DNA of 5,830 bases from Methanobacterium sp. (lineage in GTDB: Archaea; Methanobacteriota; Methanobacteria; Methanobacteriales; Methanobacteriaceae). This document shows positions 4,160-5,830 of this stretch, piece after piece; within the stretch, counting starts at the first letter, position 1; each line of letters opens with the position of its first letter. Location: assembly GCA_015661405.1 (NCBI GenBank), contig JACWMK010000090.1:1-5830 (forward strand), given 5' to 3'. Made by a program: the position numbers and the translations under genes. Under the pieces are notes generated by a model. That model was not told the origin of the DNA. It searched no databases and saw only the letters and a program-made list of their open reading frames with translations.

Positions 4160-4272
4160 TCACAAGGGTGGAAGGAATTCTAAGTTATCACCCTTTTTTG
4201 AATTTTTATCAGTTCTTAAGTATCTAACTCCTTCATGATGGGTTCAATTATTTTTCCCTTTTTCCACCCATT
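4160..4272 (-). pseudogene. DUF3892-like protein, C-terminal remnant
   Basis: The minus frame ending at TGA 4162-4160 reads GVRYLRTDKNSKKGDNLEF then LPPL. A Y-(I/L)-R-T-D-x-N-S-x-x-x-D-N-L-x-x-L-P ending is the characteristic C-terminus of DUF3892 proteins, small proteins of unknown function common in Methanobacteria and many bacteria. Just upstream, in a different frame (4272-4258), NGWKKGK matches the G-K-W-x-K-G segment that precedes this ending by about 15-20 residues in the family. So the C-terminal third survives with a frameshift between. The N-terminal two thirds are not recognisable. Family assignment is from memory of the motif. Confidence 0.5.
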
Positions 4273-4384
4273 AGTTCAACTCATTATTGTTATAAATGAA
4301 TAACAACTGTCTATATATTGGAGAACCTTGATCTATTCCATGCGTCTCTATCCCCAAATCATCTCCTGCTTACTCTTTTTTAAT
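4271..4384 (-). pseudogene. Degraded stretch resembling the neighbouring 62-aa protein
   Basis: The minus frame from 4384 reads IKKE, TAA (4372-4370), then AGDDLGIETHGIDQGSPIYR, QLLFIYNNNELN and TAA (4273-4271). Placed beside the gene just upstream (VKDKEGDLEIEILDPDY, then SKIYRILLDDNKL) it shares the run K-x-K-E, G-D-x-L/D-L-x-I-E, a D, the I-Y-R-x-L-L block and a following N-x-L at similar spacing. That suggests a tandem duplicate that has decayed, with one nonsense codon and no start (the ATG at 4392 lies directly against its SD in another frame). The resemblance is short and was judged by eye. Confidence 0.35.
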
Positions 4385-4402
4385 CTGGTCATTCTCCTTT
4401 TA

Positions 4403-4591
4403 TTAATAGTCTTCCCATAAAATTTTTCCATTTTTTCCAAGAAAATAACTCGATAAAATTAATTTATTATCATCTAATAAAATTCTATAAATCTTTGAAT
4501 TAACATAATCAGGATCCAATATTTCTATTTCCAAATCCCCTTCTTTATCCTTAACATCATTTAATATTTCATTTAAATTTGATATTTTCAT
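4403..4591 (-). CDS. Hypothetical small acidic protein (62 aa)
   Basis: The protein reads MKISNLNEILNDVKDKEGDL, then EIEILDPDYVNSKIYRILL, DDNKLILSSYFLGKNGKIL and WEDY. An N-terminal amphipathic helix is followed by alternating strands, acidic overall (many Asp and Glu), with no membrane or signal segment. The start is ATG 4591, with a weak SD-like TAGGAAA about 9 bases upstream. It overlaps by 23 bases the end of an older open frame (4569-4673) on the same strand, the layout of a translationally coupled pair. Directly downstream lies a degraded sequence that resembles it. I do not recognise the family. Small acidic proteins that overlap the end of a larger gene and occur in repeated copies are often immunity proteins of toxin systems, but nothing in the residues proves this. 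Confidence 0.5.
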   Translation of the reverse strand: MKISNLNEILNDVKDKEGDLEIEILDPDYVNSKIYRILLDDNKLILSSYFLGKNGKILWEDY

Positions 4592-4673
4592 TTAAATTTT
4601 TCCTACGGCTTCTTTCCTCAACTTCACGATTAATTTTAGTTATTATACTATATCCAAGCTCATTTATTAAACT
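4569..4673 (-). pseudogene. C-terminal tail of an unidentified protein, overlapping the 62-aa gene
   Basis: After a TAA at 4676-4674 the minus frame is open for 34 codons and reads SLINELGYSIITKINREVEE then RSRRKNLNENIKFK and TGA. There is no start codon with an SD, so this is the end of a longer protein whose upstream part (beyond 4680) is no longer recognisable. The piece is basic and helical (NREVEERSRRKN). Its stop falls inside the start of the 62-aa gene. The upstream gene may have been a toxin or phage enzyme; I cannot identify it. Confidence 0.35.
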
Positions 4674-4676
4674 TTA

Positions 4677-5100
4677 CTAAAGTGAACCTCTATAATCTGG
4701 TTACTTCAAAATTTTGAAACTGAATTCAATAAGGTAATGCTTGTTTAATTAAACAGTTACTTTTATGTATGTTCAAAGCATGTTTGAAGGATAGCAAGCA
4801 TAGAATCAAGCGGGTAATCGAAAAAGTAAGAAGTAAATTGATGATTAACCAAAGCTTAATTAAGATCGTGTAATTATTTCCATCACTACTTTTAAAGCAC
4901 TTTAGTCATCATCAAGTGATTTTGCTCAATTGCTTATTTTCTTTTATTCATTTTTGGGCACGGAAACATGTGTAACTAAAACTAATGATAATATAATTCT
5001 CATTAGATCTTTAACAAAGTAAATTCATGCAAGAATTTCTAAAAAAATGATTATGATAAAAAAATTGATATAATCTATAAAAAAATATTTTATTCATGAA
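4677..5100. other. Gene-poor stretch of about 420 bases
   Basis: The only notable frame is plus 4769-4873 (MFKACLKDSKHRIKRVIEKV, 34 codons), basic and helical but without an SD. Short minus frames (for example MNKRK then TAA near 4945) show nothing recognisable. A/T-rich TATA-like sequences at 5066-5087 (GATATAATC, TCTATAAAAAAATA) lie just before the methyltransferase remnant. I see no RNA gene. Confidence 0.4.
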
Positions 5101-5262
5101 ATGGATATCCAAAAGGATTATAAAAATTTCTTAGAGAAAAATAATTTCATTTTGATAGATGATGGCAAAAATCCTTAGAAATAGAAATTAGGTAAAAAAT
5201 TTGAACCTCATAAGTTTGCCCCAGTTGATTTTAAACTTCAAGTAACTAATGTATGGTGTTTC
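5101..5262 (+). pseudogene. Probable DNA methyltransferase, N-terminal remnant with two stop codons
   Basis: From ATG 5101 the frame reads MDIQKDYKNFLEKNNFILID then DGKNP, TAG (5176-5178), K, TAG (5182-5184), KLGKKFEPHKFAPVDFKLQV and TNVWCF. The K-F-x-P-x-x-F-x-x-x-D-F-x-L-x-V-T-x-V-W-x-F pattern resembles the N-terminal part of a class of site-specific DNA methyltransferases whose next segment is normally P-x-R-G-x-W-A-x-H. Here that segment is absent, because after F the DNA becomes the antisense of the IS5-type transposase, so the gene was cut at about 5257-5262. The catalytic motif and SAM-binding loop are not in the window. Family assignment is tentative and rests on this short block. 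Confidence 0.4.
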
Positions 5263-5543
5263 AGGGAACCCCAGAAACTTTTTAAACGAATATACGATCA
5301 GTAGCTTATCTTTCAAGATCAGGTCCGACAAACCATACCATGATTGTAAAACTAACATCTTAACCATAACTACTTCGTCATTATTAGGCCCGCCACCACG
5401 CTCTGTGCAATTATCGTACATATTACGAATTATCGGCCTGAAAATTTCTAATCAATAAGAGAATCAATCTCAGCTAACTTATCACCAAGCCGTTCAACAC
5501 GAGCATACTCCTTACTCATGAAATAATCATAAAAAGACTTCAT
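5257..5543 (-). pseudogene. IS5-type (DUF772) transposase, truncated and multiply mutated
   Basis: ATG 5543 opens MKSFYDYFMSKEYARVERLG then DKLAEIDSLID, TAG where the family has Trp, then a one-base loss. The next frame gives RPIIRNMYDNCTERGGGPNN, DEVVMVKMLVLQSWYGLSD and later SFKKFLGFPET. The D-x-x-x-M-x-K-M-L-x-L-Q-x-W-Y-G-L-S-D block and S-F-x-x-F-L-G-F are the N-terminal (DUF772/InsH-like) domain of IS5-group transposases. Between them the proper sequence sits in another frame, 5320-5291: D-L-E-R, stop, A-T-D-R-I. So there are at least two nonsense changes and three frame changes. The reading ends about 95-100 residues in, at the junction with the methyltransferase remnant. The DDE catalytic domain and that end of the element are missing. 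Inverted terminal repeats could not be identified. A TATA-like ATTTATATAG lies upstream on minus (about 5568-5577). Confidence 0.85.
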
Positions 5544-5689
5544 ACAACCCTTATACTATTAATACTATATAAATATATTCCATTTACCATTCAAGCCGAC
5601 ATAAACAAATAAAAATAAAACCCAAAGAATTAAAATAAAAAAAAATCAAAAAGGTTTATCGAAATTCTCTCTTATTTTTTTGGAAAAAA
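5544..5689. other. A+T-rich spacer upstream of the transposase remnant
   Basis: Between the divergent transposase and 5690 ORF starts lies A-rich DNA (5604-5650), including a run of nine As at 5637-5645. If the insertion sequence end is preserved it must lie here, but I find no convincing terminal inverted repeat because the partner end is lost. Confidence 0.35.
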
Positions 5690-5806
5690 ATGTTTCACTA
5701 GCACCCAGATGATTTTAGGCCTGTTAATGAAAGTTTGTATAAATTCATAGGTGAAGAAGTTTTATTTAGGATTTACATTCTTGAATTTGGTGTAATATTG
5801 GTGTAA
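5690..5806 (+). pseudogene. Short unidentified ORF with in-frame TAG at codon 4
   Basis: From ATG 5690 the frame reads MFH, TAG (5699-5701), HPDDFRPVNESLYKFIGEEV then LFRIYILEFGVILV and TAA (5804-5806). The part after the TAG has the composition of real protein: acidic, then a hydrophobic strand. It ends just inside the 31-base repeat at 5800. The only SD-like sequence is a GGA six bases before the ATG. I do not recognise the family. TAG read as pyrrolysine is not expected in Methanobacteriales, so nonsense decay is likelier. The gene could also have started elsewhere and lost its beginning. Confidence 0.35.
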
Positions 5807-5830
5807 TTTGCATGTAATTTTGAAATAGTT
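5800..5830 (+). repeat. 31-base direct repeat, copy 2, running off the window
   Basis: Identical to 3225-3255 over all 31 bases available; the true right limit lies outside the window. Immediately left, GGTGTAAT (5789-5796) repeats the first bases of the unit, so the left end is a partial tandem duplication (TTGGTGTAAT twice). The two copies lie 2575 bases apart in the same orientation. Confidence 0.85.

Noticed and set aside
4164..4200. AAGGGTG / CACCCTT hairpin followed by a T run, looking like a plus-strand terminator
   Set aside because: The arms fall inside the DUF3892-like coding remnant on minus (codons for K-K-G-D-N and P-P-L), no plus-strand gene ends there after the terminator at 3962-4032, and the loop is long; probably coincidence.
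4769..4873. 34-codon plus ORF, basic and helical (MFKACLKDSKHRIKRVIEKV)
   Set aside because: No SD, no promoter, no recognised family, and a length expected by chance; mentioned only in the gap description.
5188..5256. Continuation of the minus transposase frame (ISYLKFKINWGKLM onwards)
   Set aside because: Past G-F-P-E-T the family sequence is lost and the same DNA reads as methyltransferase-like on plus, so this tail is a read-through into foreign sequence.
5249..5458. Open frame of 69 codons on plus over the transposase
   Set aside because: It is the antisense of the IS5-type transposase remnant, whose family motifs are clear on the minus strand.

Overview
The window looks like an accessory, gene-poor stretch of a methanogenic archaeon, most likely Methanobacteriales (Methanobacterium or a close relative). 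The evidence is high A+T content, strong GGAGGTGAT-type Shine-Dalgarno (SD) sites, archaeal TATA boxes, a small four-helix DUF5518-like membrane protein and FtsX/MacB-type ABC transporter pieces. The placement is inferred from style and gene content, not from a marker gene.

Most of the DNA is a gene graveyard. From left to right: a phage terminase large-subunit remnant (1-252, minus) with a homopolymer frameshift; a frameshifted small gene (370-688, plus); an intact coiled-coil protein gene (911-1276, minus); a gap with SD sites that lead to no gene, including a possible gene start whose ATG has become ACG (about 1447); and an intact DUF5518-like membrane protein gene (1689-2066, minus). Next is a nested hairpin region with two SD sites (2132-2222), then a deletion scar joining the first 40 codons of an ABC permease to the last 89 codons of an ABC ATPase (2259-2640, minus).

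The centre (2650-3330) has no gene but holds several palindromes, a strong TATA box and one copy of a 31-base direct repeat. After it comes the N-terminal half of another ABC ATPase on the plus strand (3337-3596), with a ruined Walker A motif and a frameshift. A compact unit of one 74-residue ORF and two tiny ORFs with near-duplicate start regions follows (3609-3950), ending in a good intrinsic-type terminator (3962-4032).

The right third holds a DUF3892-like C-terminal remnant (4160-4272, minus), a degraded stretch resembling the next gene (4271-4384, minus), an intact 62-residue ORF (4403-4591, minus) overlapped by the tail of an older reading frame (4569-4673), the N-terminal remnant of what looks like a DNA methyltransferase (5101-5262, plus), and a truncated, multiply mutated IS5-type transposase (5257-5543, minus). 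A short ORF with an in-frame TAG (5690-5806, plus) runs into the second copy of the 31-base repeat, which reaches the window edge (5800-5830).

I see no complete novel system. The genes that look functional are 911-1276, 1689-2066, 3609-3833 and 4403-4591. The points most worth a second look are the exact 31-base repeat with its palindromic flank, the ABC transporter deletion scar and split ATPase halves, the double-SD hairpin, and the small-ORF unit with its terminator.
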